DNA of 44,532 nt from positions 1 to 44,532 of the forward strand of contig NZ_QASO01000139.1 in the NCBI RefSeq assembly GCF_003052605.1, given 5' to 3'. This document shows, piece after piece, positions 37,567-44,532 of the stretch. The position numbers and the translations under genes are program-made. Source of the stretch: Ectopseudomonas oleovorans. GTDB taxonomy: Bacteria; Pseudomonadota; Gammaproteobacteria; Pseudomonadales; Pseudomonadaceae. Numbering within the stretch: position 1 is the stretch's first letter; each line of letters opens with the position of its first letter. The notes beneath the pieces are model-generated. The model had not been told where the DNA came from. It did no database searches and saw only the letters and a list, made by a program, of their open reading frames with translations.

Positions 37567-40056
37567 ATGACGCAAGTCACGGTGAAAGAACTGGCCCAAG
37601 TGGTCGACACTCCGGTGGAACGCCTGCTGCAGCAGATGCGTGAAGCTGGGCTGTCCCACAGCAGTGCCGAACAGGTAGTGACCGATAGTGAGAAGCAGGC
37701 CTTGCTGGCCCATCTCAAGAGCAGTCACGGCGACAAGGTCGAAGAACCGCGCAAGATTACCTTGCAGCGCAAGACCACCAGCACCCTCAAGGTTGCTGGC
37801 AGCAAGACCATCAGCGTTGAAGTGCGCAAGAAGAAGACCTTCGTCAAGCGCAGCCCGGAAGAGCTCGAGGCCGAGAAGCAGCGTGAGCTGGAAGCTCAGC
37901 AGGCAGCTGCCGAGGCCGAGCGTCTGAAAGCCGAGGAAGAAGCCAAGCGCAAGGCCGAAGAAGAGGCCAAGCGTCAGGCCGCCGCCGCCGCTACCGAAGC
38001 CCCTGCACCCGCTGCTGCTCCGGCCCCGGCCAGCGAACCTGTGGTCGCTGCTGCACCGGTTGTCGACGCCGAGCGCAAGAAAGAAGAAGTGCGCCGTCCC
38101 GAGAAGGCGCGTAGCGACGAAGACGAGCGTCGTGATCGCAAGCACGCGCAGCACCGTCCGACCCTCAAGGAAAAGGCACCGGCTCCGCGCGTCGCACCGC
38201 GCAGTGTCGACGAAGAGAGCGACGGCTTCCGTCGTGGTGGTCGCGGCAAGGCCAAGATGAAGAAGCGCAACCAGCACGGCTTCCAGGCTCCGGCCGGTCC
38301 GGTGGTGCGTGAAGTGTCGATTGGCGAGACCATCACCGTGGGCGAACTGGCCCAGCAGATGTCGGTGAAGGCCGCTGAAGTCATCAAGTTCATGTTCAAG
38401 ATGGGCTCGCCTGCCACCATCAACCAAGTACTGGATCAGGAAACTGCCCAGCTGGTCGCCGAAGAGCTGGGCCACAAGGTCAAGCTGGTCAGCGATACCG
38501 CCCTGGAAGATTCCCTGGCCGAGTCGCTGAAGTTCGAAGGTGAAGCCGTATCCCGTGCTCCGGTTGTGACCGTAATGGGTCACGTTGACCACGGTAAGAC
38601 CTCGCTGCTCGACTACATTCGTCGCGCCAAGGTGGCTTCCGGTGAAGCGGGTGGCATCACCCAGCATATCGGTGCCTACCACGTCGAAACCGAGCGCGGC
38701 ATGGTCACCTTCCTCGACACCCCCGGTCACGCCGCGTTCACCGCGATGCGTGCGCGTGGTGCCAAGGCCACCGATATCGTCATTCTGGTCGTCGCTGCTG
38801 ACGACGGCGTGATGCCGCAAACTCAGGAAGCCGTACAGCATGCGAAAGCAGCCGGCGTGCCGATCGTGGTCGCGGTGAACAAGATCGACAAGCCCGACGC
38901 CAACCCGGACAACATCAAGAACGGCCTGGCCGCGCTCGACGTGATCCCGGAAGAGTGGGGCGGCGATGCACCTTACGTACATGTCTCGGCGAAGATGGGT
39001 ACCGGTATCGACGAGTTGCTCGAAGCCGTGCTGCTGCAGGCTGAAGTGCTCGAGCTGAAAGCCACGCCGTCGGCTCCGGGTCGTGGTGTGGTGGTCGAAT
39101 CGCGTCTGGACAAGGGCCGTGGCCCGGTGGCTACCGTGCTGGTTCAGGACGGTACCCTGCGTCAGGGCGACATGGTTCTGGTCGGCGTCAACTACGGCCG
39201 CGTGCGTGCCATGCTCGACGAGAACGGCAAGTCGATCAAGGAAGCCGGTCCGTCGATTCCGGTCGAGATTCTCGGCCTGGACGGTACGCCGGATGCCGGT
39301 GACGAGATGATGGTGGTGGCCGACGAGAAGAAGGCCCGCGAAGTTGCGCTGTTCCGCCAGGGCAAGTTCCGCGAGGTCAAGCTCGCCCGTGCTCACGCCG
39401 GCAAGCTGGAAAACATCTTCGAGAACATGGGCCAGGAAGAGAAGAAGACCCTCAACATCGTCCTCAAGGCCGACGTTCGTGGTTCTCTGGAAGCCCTGCA
39501 AGGCTCGCTCAGCACCCTGGGCAACGACGAAGTGCAAGTGCGTGTGGTCGGTGGCGGCGTCGGTGGTATCACCGAGTCCGATGCCAACCTGGCGCTGGCT
39601 TCCAATGCCGTGCTGTTCGGCTTCAACGTCCGTGCTGACGCTGGTGCGCGCAAGATCGTCGAGGCCGAAGGCCTGGACATGCGCTACTACAACGTCATCT
39701 ACGACATCATCGAAGACGTCAAGAAGGCGCTCACCGGTATGCTCGGCAGCGATGTTCGCGAGAACATCCTGGGCACCGCCGAAGTGCGTGATGTGTTCCG
39801 TTCGCCGAAGTTCGGCGCTGTCGCTGGCTGCATGGTCATCGAGGGCACCGTCTACCGCAACCGTCCGATCCGCGTACTGCGCGAGGACGTGGTGATCTTC
39901 GAAGGCGAGCTGGAATCGCTGCGTCGCTTCAAGGACGACGTTGCCGAAGTGCGCAACGGCATGGAGTGCGGTATCGGCGTGAAGAGCTACAACGACGTCA
40001 AGGTCGGCGACAAGATCGAAGTGTTCGAGAAGGTCCAGGTGGCGCGCAGCCTGTAA
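37567..40056 (+). CDS. infB: Translation initiation factor IF-2
   Basis: An 829-residue GTPase that places initiator tRNA on the ribosome. The N-terminal domain (TQVTVKELAQVVDTPVERLLQQM) is followed by a long Lys/Glu/Ala- and Arg-rich, low-complexity linker (about 95-240) typical of proteobacterial IF2. The G domain has GHVDHGKT at 338-345, DTPGHAAF and NKIDKPDAN. The C-terminal domains bind fMet-tRNA. It is apt that the initiator tRNA gene lies 2.3 kb upstream. A hairpin follows before rbfA. Confidence 0.98.
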   Translation: MTQVTVKELAQVVDTPVERLLQQMREAGLSHSSAEQVVTDSEKQALLAHLKSSHGDKVEEPRKITLQRKTTSTLKVAGSKTISVEVRKKKTFVKRSPEELEAEKQRELEAQQAAAEAERLKAEEEAKRKAEEEAKRQAAAAATEAPAPAAAPAPASEPVVAAAPVVDAERKKEEVRRPEKARSDEDERRDRKHAQHRPTLKEKAPAPRVAPRSVDEESDGFRRGGRGKAKMKKRNQHGFQAPAGPVVREVSIGETITVGELAQQMSVKAAEVIKFMFKMGSPATINQVLDQETAQLVAEELGHKVKLVSDTALEDSLAESLKFEGEAVSRAPVVTVMGHVDHGKTSLLDYIRRAKVASGEAGGITQHIGAYHVETERGMVTFLDTPGHAAFTAMRARGAKATDIVILVVAADDGVMPQTQEAVQHAKAAGVPIVVAVNKIDKPDANPDNIKNGLAALDVIPEEWGGDAPYVHVSAKMGTGIDELLEAVLLQAEVLELKATPSAPGRGVVVESRLDKGRGPVATVLVQDGTLRQGDMVLVGVNYGRVRAMLDENGKSIKEAGPSIPVEILGLDGTPDAGDEMMVVADEKKAREVALFRQGKFREVKLARAHAGKLENIFENMGQEEKKTLNIVLKADVRGSLEALQGSLSTLGNDEVQVRVVGGGVGGITESDANLALASNAVLFGFNVRADAGARKIVEAEGLDMRYYNVIYDIIEDVKKALTGMLGSDVRENILGTAEVRDVFRSPKFGAVAGCMVIEGTVYRNRPIRVLREDVVIFEGELESLRRFKDDVAEVRNGMECGIGVKSYNDVKVGDKIEVFEKVQVARSL

Positions 40057-40076
40057 GCGCGACATCCCGATCATGC

Positions 40077-40110
40077 AACGCCCGGCCCCGCTCAAGCGCG
40101 GCCGGGCGTT
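40077..40110 (+). terminator. Terminator-like hairpin between infB and rbfA
   Basis: AACGCCCGGCC and GGCCGGGCGTT form a perfect 11-bp stem with a 12-base loop. The following TGCCGCTTTTA has only a delayed T-run, so read-through into rbfA is expected. It may set the ratio of IF2 to RbfA or be an RNase site. Confidence 0.55.
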
Positions 40111-40167
40111 TGCCGCTTTTACGTCCGCTGCCGGCTAGGCTGCAGACGAAGGAAAGGTAACTAAGAA

Positions 40168-40557
40168 ATGGCCAAAGATTACAGCCGTACCCAGCGTATC
40201 GGTGATCAGATGCAGCGTGAGTTGGCAGTGCTGATCCAGCGCGAGATCAAGGACCCACGCCTGGGTCTGGTAACCATCACTGCGGTCGACGTGAGTCGCG
40301 ACCTTTCCCATGCCAAGGTGTTCATCACCGTGATGGGCAAGGACGACGATGCCGAGCAGATCAAGCTCAACCTGGAGATCCTCGGCGAGGCAGCTGGTTA
40401 CTTGCGCATGCTGCTGGGCAAGTCGATGAAAGTGCGCACCATCCCGCAATTGCACTTCCAGTACGACGCCAGCATTCGTCGCGGCGCCGAGCTGTCGGCG
40501 CTGATCGAGCGCGCGGTGGCGGAAGACCGCAAGCATCAGGACGGCAGCGAGGGTTAA
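40168..40557 (+). CDS. rbfA: Ribosome-binding factor A
   Basis: A 129-residue KH-like protein that helps mature the 5' end of 16S rRNA, important in the cold. It starts MAKDYSRTQRIGDQMQRELAVLIQREIKDPRLGLVTITAVDVSRDLSHAKVF-like, the family signature, and has VRTIPQLHFQYDASIRRGAEL near the end. The truB start codon is two bases after the stop, so the two are translated together. Confidence 0.97.
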   Translation: MAKDYSRTQRIGDQMQRELAVLIQREIKDPRLGLVTITAVDVSRDLSHAKVFITVMGKDDDAEQIKLNLEILGEAAGYLRMLLGKSMKVRTIPQLHFQYDASIRRGAELSALIERAVAEDRKHQDGSEG

Positions 40558-40559
40558 GC

Positions 40560-41480
40560 GTGGCGCAGGTCAAACGTATTCGCCGCAAGGTCGATGGCAT
40601 CATCTTGCTCGACAAGCCGCGCGGCTTCACTTCCAACGCAGCCCTGCAAAAGGTGCGTTGGCTGCTCAATGCCGAGAAGGCCGGTCACACCGGTAGCCTC
40701 GACCCGTTGGCCACCGGTGTGCTGCCGCTGTGTTTCGGTGAGGCGACCAAGTTTTCTCAGTATCTGCTCGACGCTGACAAGGGCTACGAGACCGTCGCTC
40801 AGTTGGGCGTCACTACCACCACTGGTGATGCCGAAGGCGATGTTATCGAGCGGCGCCCGGTGACCGTCGGTCGCGCCGAGATTGAGGCGCTGTTGCCGCG
40901 TTTTCGCGGTGAAATCAAACAGATACCACCAATGTACTCGGCCTTGAAGAAGGATGGTCAGCCACTCTACAAGCTGGCTCGTGCGGGTGAAGTAGTGGAG
41001 CGCGAAGCGCGTTCTGTTACTATTGCGCGCCTGGAACTGCTGGCCTGCGAAGGCGAGCAGGCCCGTCTGGCGGTTGATTGCAGCAAAGGCACCTATATTC
41101 GTACGCTGGTCGAGGACCTCGGCCAGTTGCTCGGCTGCGGTGCACATGTCGCCAAGTTGCGTCGTACCAAGGCCGGCCCGTTCGATCTGGCGCGTACCGT
41201 GACGCTGGAAGAACTGGAGGCTGCACACGCCGAAGGTGGTAACGAGGCGCTGGATCGCTTCCTGCTACCGGCCGATAGCGGTCTGCAGGACTGGCCGCTG
41301 CTGCAGTTCTCCGAGCACAGTGCGTTCTACTGGTTGCAAGGGCAGCCGGTGCGAGCGACGGAAGCACCGAAGTTCGGCATGGTGCGGGTGCAGGATCACA
41401 ATGGTCGCTTCATCGGCATCGGTGAAGTGAGTGACGATGGGCGTATCGCCCCGCGTCGATTGATTTATACCGGTGCGTAG
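40560..41480 (+). CDS. truB: tRNA pseudouridine(55) synthase TruB
   Basis: A 306-residue enzyme that makes pseudouridine 55 in the T-loop of tRNAs. The catalytic Asp48 is in GHTGSLDPLATGVLPL. Other family segments are DGIILLDKPRGFTSN and CSKGTYIRTLVEDLGQLLGCGAHVAKLRRTKAG, followed by a C-terminal PUA-like domain. The start codon is GTG at 40560, directly after rbfA. Confidence 0.98.
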   Translation: MAQVKRIRRKVDGIILLDKPRGFTSNAALQKVRWLLNAEKAGHTGSLDPLATGVLPLCFGEATKFSQYLLDADKGYETVAQLGVTTTTGDAEGDVIERRPVTVGRAEIEALLPRFRGEIKQIPPMYSALKKDGQPLYKLARAGEVVEREARSVTIARLELLACEGEQARLAVDCSKGTYIRTLVEDLGQLLGCGAHVAKLRRTKAGPFDLARTVTLEELEAAHAEGGNEALDRFLLPADSGLQDWPLLQFSEHSAFYWLQGQPVRATEAPKFGMVRVQDHNGRFIGIGEVSDDGRIAPRRLIYTGA

Positions 41481-41511
41481 CACCGAACGGTTCGGCCGAG
41501 AAGGCTGAAAG

Positions 41512-41538
41512 CCTGATGCTGACGACGTCGTCATCAGG
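41512..41538 (+). other. Palindromic hairpin between truB and rpsO
   Basis: CCTGAT-n-GACGAC and GTCGTCATCAGG pair with a three-base bulge. It lies in the 170-base gap between truB and rpsO. There is no T-run. The rest of the gap must contain the rpsO promoter and leader, which I could not place with confidence. Confidence 0.45.
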
Positions 41539-41650
41539 TGCTGCGAGGGTGGCTGTTAGTAGGCACGGTCATACCTCTTTTTAAAACACGGGAAGCGATT
41601 TCCGGCCTATTGAGACTGCTTCGGCAGTTTCCAGATGAGAGGAAGCCAAC

Positions 41651-41920
41651 ATGGCACTCAGCGTTGAAGAAAAAGCCCAGATCGTTAACGACTACAAGCA
41701 AGCTGAAGGCGATACCGGTAGCCCGGAAGTGCAGGTTGCCCTGCTGACCGCCAACATCAACAAGCTGCAAGGTCACTTCAAGGCCAACGGTAAGGATCAC
41801 CACAGCCGTCGTGGTCTGATCCGTATGGTTAACCAGCGCCGCAAGCTGCTGGACTACCTGAAGGGTAAAGACTCCAGTCGTTACAGCGCCCTGATCGGTC
41901 GCCTGGGCCTGCGTCGTTAA
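41651..41920 (+). CDS. rpsO: 30S ribosomal protein S15
   Basis: An 89-residue primary 16S rRNA-binding protein of the platform. The sequence MALSVEEKAQIVNDYKQ, then GDTGSPEVQVALLTANINKLQGHFK, HHSRRGLIRMVNQRRKLLDYLK and RYSALIGRLGLRR matches the family throughout. GAGAGGAAG upstream supports the start. Its conserved partner pnp lies downstream, as in most proteobacteria. Confidence 0.99.
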   Translation: MALSVEEKAQIVNDYKQAEGDTGSPEVQVALLTANINKLQGHFKANGKDHHSRRGLIRMVNQRRKLLDYLKGKDSSRYSALIGRLGLRR

Positions 41921-41936
41921 TAGACGCGAGCTGCAC

Positions 41937-42008
41937 AAGTTGGAAGCTGGGAGTTCGGCGTCGCGAGTGGGGAGTGATCCTCACCTCGTGGCGCTGGGCT
42001 TCCAGCTT
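41937..42008. repeat. Palindromic repeat between rpsO and pnp
   Basis: AAGTTGGAAGC at the left pairs (one mismatch) with GCTTCCAGCTT at the right, and inner segments GCGTCGCGAG and CTCGTGGCGC pair imperfectly. GGAAGCTGG-type palindromes are a recurring intergenic repeat type in Pseudomonas. In enteric bacteria the same gap holds an RNase III hairpin that controls pnp mRNA. Confidence 0.55.
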
Positions 42009-42091
42009 TTGGCTTTTCGAGGGATGCACCGGGTCCGACTCCCGCGCTTCTTTCCAATTTCCCCCAAGGCAACAAAGAGAAGGAAAACACC

Positions 42092-44197
42092 GTGAACCCG
42101 GTAATCAAGAAATTCCAGTTCGGTCAGTCGACCGTTACCCTCGAGACTGGCCGTATCGCCCGTCAGGCTTCCGGCGCCGTGCTGGTCACTGTCGATGACG
42201 ACGTCAGCGTGCTGGTCACCGTGGTAGGCGCCAAGAGCGCCGACCCGAGCAAGGGCTTCTTCCCGCTCTCCGTTCACTATCAGGAAAAGACCTACGCAGC
42301 CGGCAAGATCCCTGGCGGTTTCTTCAAGCGTGAAGCGCGTCCTTCCGAGAAAGAAACCCTGACCTCGCGCCTGATCGACCGTCCGATCCGCCCGCTGTTC
42401 CCGGAAGGTTTCCAGAACGAAGTGCAGGTCATCTGCACCGTGGTTTCCACCAGCAAGAAGACCGATCCGGACATCGCGGCGATGATCGGTACCTCGGCCG
42501 CTCTGGCCATCTCCGGTATCCCGTTCAACGGCCCGATCGGTGCCGCGCGCGTCGCCTTCCATCCGGAAACTGGCTACCTGCTGAACCCGAATTACGAGCA
42601 GCTCAAGGCCTCCAGCCTGGACATGGTCGTGGCCGGTACCAAGGACGCCGTGCTGATGGTCGAGTCGGAAGCCAAAGAGCTGACCGAAGACCAGATGTTG
42701 GGCGCCGTGCTGTTTGCCCATGAGGAGTTCCAGGTGGTCATCCAGGCTGTCGCGGAGCTGGCTGCCGAAGCCGGAAAACCGACCTGGGACTGGCAGCCGA
42801 AGCCGGAAAACACCGCTCTGCTGAACGCCATCCGTGGCGAATTCGGCGAGGCGATTTCCCAGGCCTACACCATCACCGTCAAGCAGGATCGCTATGCGCG
42901 TCTGGGCGAGCTGCGCGATCAGGTCGTCGCCAAGTTCTCCGGCGAAGAAGGTCAGCCTACTGCCGGTGAAGTCAAGGAAGCCTTCGGCGAGATCGAATAC
43001 CGCACCGTGCGCGAGAACATCGTTAACGGCAAACCGCGTATCGATGGTCGTGACACCCGCACCGTACGTGGCCTGAATATCGAAGTCGGGGTACTGGACA
43101 AGACCCACGGCTCGGCGCTGTTCACCCGTGGCGAAACCCAGGCGCTGGTGGTTGCCACCCTCGGTACCGCCCGCGACGCACAGCTGCTGGACACCCTCGA
43201 AGGCGAGAAGAAAGACCCCTTCATGCTGCACTACAACTTCCCGCCGTACTCGGTGGGTGAGTGTGGTCGCATGGGCGCCACTGGCCGCCGCGAAATCGGC
43301 CACGGCCGTCTCGCCCGTCGTGGCGTTGCCGCCATGCTGCCGAGCGCCGACGAGTTCCCGTACACCATCCGTGTGGTGTCGGAGATCACCGAGTCCAACG
43401 GCTCTTCCTCCATGGCTTCGGTGTGCGGCGCTTCCCTGGCGCTGATGGACGCCGGTGTGCCGATGAAGGCACCGGTTGCCGGTATCGCCATGGGCCTGGT
43501 ACTGGAAGGTGAGAAATTCGCCGTGCTGACCGACATCCTCGGTGACGAAGATCACCTGGGCGACATGGACTTCAAAGTAGCCGGTACCGCCAAGGGTGTT
43601 ACCGCGCTGCAGATGGACATCAAGATCCAGGGCATCACCGAAGAGATCATGGAGCAGGCGCTGGAGCAGGCGCTGGAAGCGCGTCTGAACATCCTTGGTC
43701 AGATGAACCAGGTCATCGCCCAATCGCGCAGCGAGCTGTCGGCTAACGCGCCAACCATGATTGCGATGAAGATCGACCAGGACAAGATCCGCGACGTCAT
43801 CGGCAAGGGTGGTGCCACCATCCGCGCCATCTGCGAAGAGACCAAGGCTTCGATCGATATCGAAGACGACGGCTCGATCAAGATCTTCGGCGAAACCAAG
43901 GACGCGGCCGAGGCTGCCAAGCAGCGCGTGCTGGCCATCACTGCCGAAGCCGAGATCGGCAAGATCTACGTCGGCAAGGTCGAGCGCATCGTCGACTTCG
44001 GTGCCTTCGTCAACATCCTGCCGGGCAAGGACGGTCTGGTGCACATCTCCATGCTCAGTGATCAGCGCGTGGAGAAGGTCACCGACGTGCTGCAGGAAGG
44101 CCAGGAAGTGAAGGTACTGGTACTGGACGTGGACAACCGCGGCCGTATCAAACTGTCGATCAAGGACGTAGCTGCTGCCGAGGCCTCTGGCGTCTAA
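42092..44197 (+). CDS. pnp: Polyribonucleotide nucleotidyltransferase (PNPase)
   Basis: A 701-residue 3'-5' phosphorolytic exonuclease and degradosome component. Two RNase PH domains (about 1-220 and 310-540) flank an alpha-helical linker. The second includes FPPYSVGECGRMGATGRREIGHGRLARRG and the catalytic region SNGSSSMASVCGASLALMDAGVP. The KH domain has IRDVIGKGGATIRAI and the C-terminal S1 domain has IYVGKVERIVDFGAFVNILPGKDGLVHIS. The start codon is GTG at 42092 with AAGGA eight bases upstream. A strong terminator follows. Confidence 0.98.
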   Translation: MNPVIKKFQFGQSTVTLETGRIARQASGAVLVTVDDDVSVLVTVVGAKSADPSKGFFPLSVHYQEKTYAAGKIPGGFFKREARPSEKETLTSRLIDRPIRPLFPEGFQNEVQVICTVVSTSKKTDPDIAAMIGTSAALAISGIPFNGPIGAARVAFHPETGYLLNPNYEQLKASSLDMVVAGTKDAVLMVESEAKELTEDQMLGAVLFAHEEFQVVIQAVAELAAEAGKPTWDWQPKPENTALLNAIRGEFGEAISQAYTITVKQDRYARLGELRDQVVAKFSGEEGQPTAGEVKEAFGEIEYRTVRENIVNGKPRIDGRDTRTVRGLNIEVGVLDKTHGSALFTRGETQALVVATLGTARDAQLLDTLEGEKKDPFMLHYNFPPYSVGECGRMGATGRREIGHGRLARRGVAAMLPSADEFPYTIRVVSEITESNGSSSMASVCGASLALMDAGVPMKAPVAGIAMGLVLEGEKFAVLTDILGDEDHLGDMDFKVAGTAKGVTALQMDIKIQGITEEIMEQALEQALEARLNILGQMNQVIAQSRSELSANAPTMIAMKIDQDKIRDVIGKGGATIRAICEETKASIDIEDDGSIKIFGETKDAAEAAKQRVLAITAEAEIGKIYVGKVERIVDFGAFVNILPGKDGLVHISMLSDQRVEKVTDVLQEGQEVKVLVLDVDNRGRIKLSIKDVAAAEASGV

Positions 44198-44222
44198 GCA
44201 CGGTTCGCCTGTTCGAACGAGA

Positions 44223-44246
44223 GGGCTCCTGCGGGAGCCCTTTTTT
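44223..44246 (+). terminator. Intrinsic terminator after pnp
   Basis: GGGCTCC, loop TGCG, GGAGCCC, then six T residues. It begins 25 bases after the pnp stop codon. Confidence 0.93.
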
Positions 44247-44316
44247 GTGGTGCGCCAGGCATGGCGCGCAACCGTCCGCACCAGATACTGACGCCGCGCT
44301 TCGTAACCTGAGCCGG

Positions 44317-44322
44317 TATAAT
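44317..44322 (+). promoter_or_regulatory. -10 box inside a palindrome, next to the IS66 gene start
   Basis: A perfect TATAAT is flanked by GCCGG and CCGGC, which are inverted repeats. Only eight bases separate it from the ATG of the transposase gene. If active, it would give an almost leaderless mRNA, and the symmetry suggests an operator. No good -35 is seen at 17 bases. Confidence 0.35.
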
Positions 44323-44330
44323 CCGGCGCC

Positions 44331-44532
44331 ATGAAATTTGGCGCCGACAACCTTCCCGACGATCCCGTCCTGCTCAAGGCTCTGATTCTGCAGTTGCAGG
44401 AAGAGAACGCCTTGCTGCGCCACAAGCTGTTCTCGCCCAAGTCCGAGCGCAGCTCTGAAGACGCCGACTCACCGCAGTTGGCCATGTTCAACGAGGTCGA
44501 AGAGCTGATCGAAGCGCCGGCCGCCGAGCCAG
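44331..44532 (+). CDS. tnpC: IS66-family transposase (TnpC), N-terminal part
   Basis: The window ends inside this gene after 67 codons. The visible part has a short coiled coil (LPDDPVLLKALILQLQEEN then ALLRHKLFSPKSE) and SPQLAMFNEVEELIE, which together are the typical N terminus of IS66 TnpC transposases. The tnpA and tnpB genes of a full IS66 are not present upstream: only 133 bases, including the pnp terminator, separate it from pnp. It may be a single-gene IS66 relative, a truncated copy, or a domesticated gene. The left end of the element cannot be fixed. Confidence 0.8.
   Translation, partial: MKFGADNLPDDPVLLKALILQLQEENALLRHKLFSPKSERSSEDADSPQLAMFNEVEELIEAPAAEP

Noticed and set aside
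37279..40095. A 938-codon open frame antisense to nusA and infB
   Set aside because: Shadow of infB codon bias; it spans two real genes and has no ribosome site.
41981..44491. An 836-codon open frame antisense to pnp
   Set aside because: Shadow of pnp; it also spans the pnp terminator and the transposase start.

Overview
The window is a chromosomal segment of a gamma-proteobacterium, almost certainly Pseudomonas sensu lato. The evidence is the G+C-rich coding sequence, the near-identity of Fur, FtsH and CarA to Pseudomonas proteins as I remember them, and the gene order bamE-fur-recN-grpE-dnaK-dnaJ-dapB-carAB-greA-yhbY-rlmE-ftsH-folP-glmM-tpiA-secG-tRNA-rimP-nusA-infB-rbfA-truB-rpsO-pnp, which is classic for that genus. 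REP-like palindromes and the lactate operon suggest the mendocina/oleovorans/stutzeri side of the genus; this last point is inference.

Layout. 1-4,020: a nitroreductase gene and heat-shock clpB with a sigma-32 promoter, then REP-like repeats. 4,024-9,719: a lactate utilisation locus, lldP-lldD-dld on the minus strand, divergent from its FadR-type regulator lldR, with a perfect 19-bp operator between them. 9,890-13,738: smpB, a sodium-dependent transporter, ratA-rnfH, bamE and fur. 13,757-14,009: a nested set of inverted repeats. 14,019-20,567: recN with a LexA box, then grpE-dnaK-dnaJ-dapB, with two near-perfect sigma-32 promoters. 20,631-22,830: a type II restriction-modification cassette, tail to tail, inserted between dapB and carA. 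23,057-28,692: carAB-greA, a DUF4149-type membrane protein gene and yhbY. 28,783-29,387: rlmE, which is broken. 29,551-35,042: ftsH-folP-glmM-tpiA-secG. 35,051-44,197: tRNA-Leu(GAG), initiator tRNA and the rimP-nusA-infB-rbfA-truB-rpsO-pnp translation and RNA-decay cluster. 44,331-end: the start of an IS66-family transposase.

The core genes cover protein quality control (ClpB, GrpE/DnaK/DnaJ, FtsH, SmpB), transcription and translation (NusA, GreA, IF2, RbfA, RimP, TruB, S15, PNPase), and pyrimidine/arginine, folate, lysine and cell-wall precursor synthesis. The accessory content is small: the R-M cassette, the IS66 gene and several palindromic repeat families.

No clearly unknown multi-gene system is present. 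The items most worth following are: the R-M cassette, whose methyltransferase has a fused helix-turn-helix domain and a nearby operator-like palindrome; the doubly damaged rlmE with an ATGA stop/start overlap; a cloverleaf-like element between folP and glmM; intrinsic terminators just upstream of carA and rimP; and a fur terminator whose loop seems to hold a REP pair. All family assignments are by eye, with no database search.
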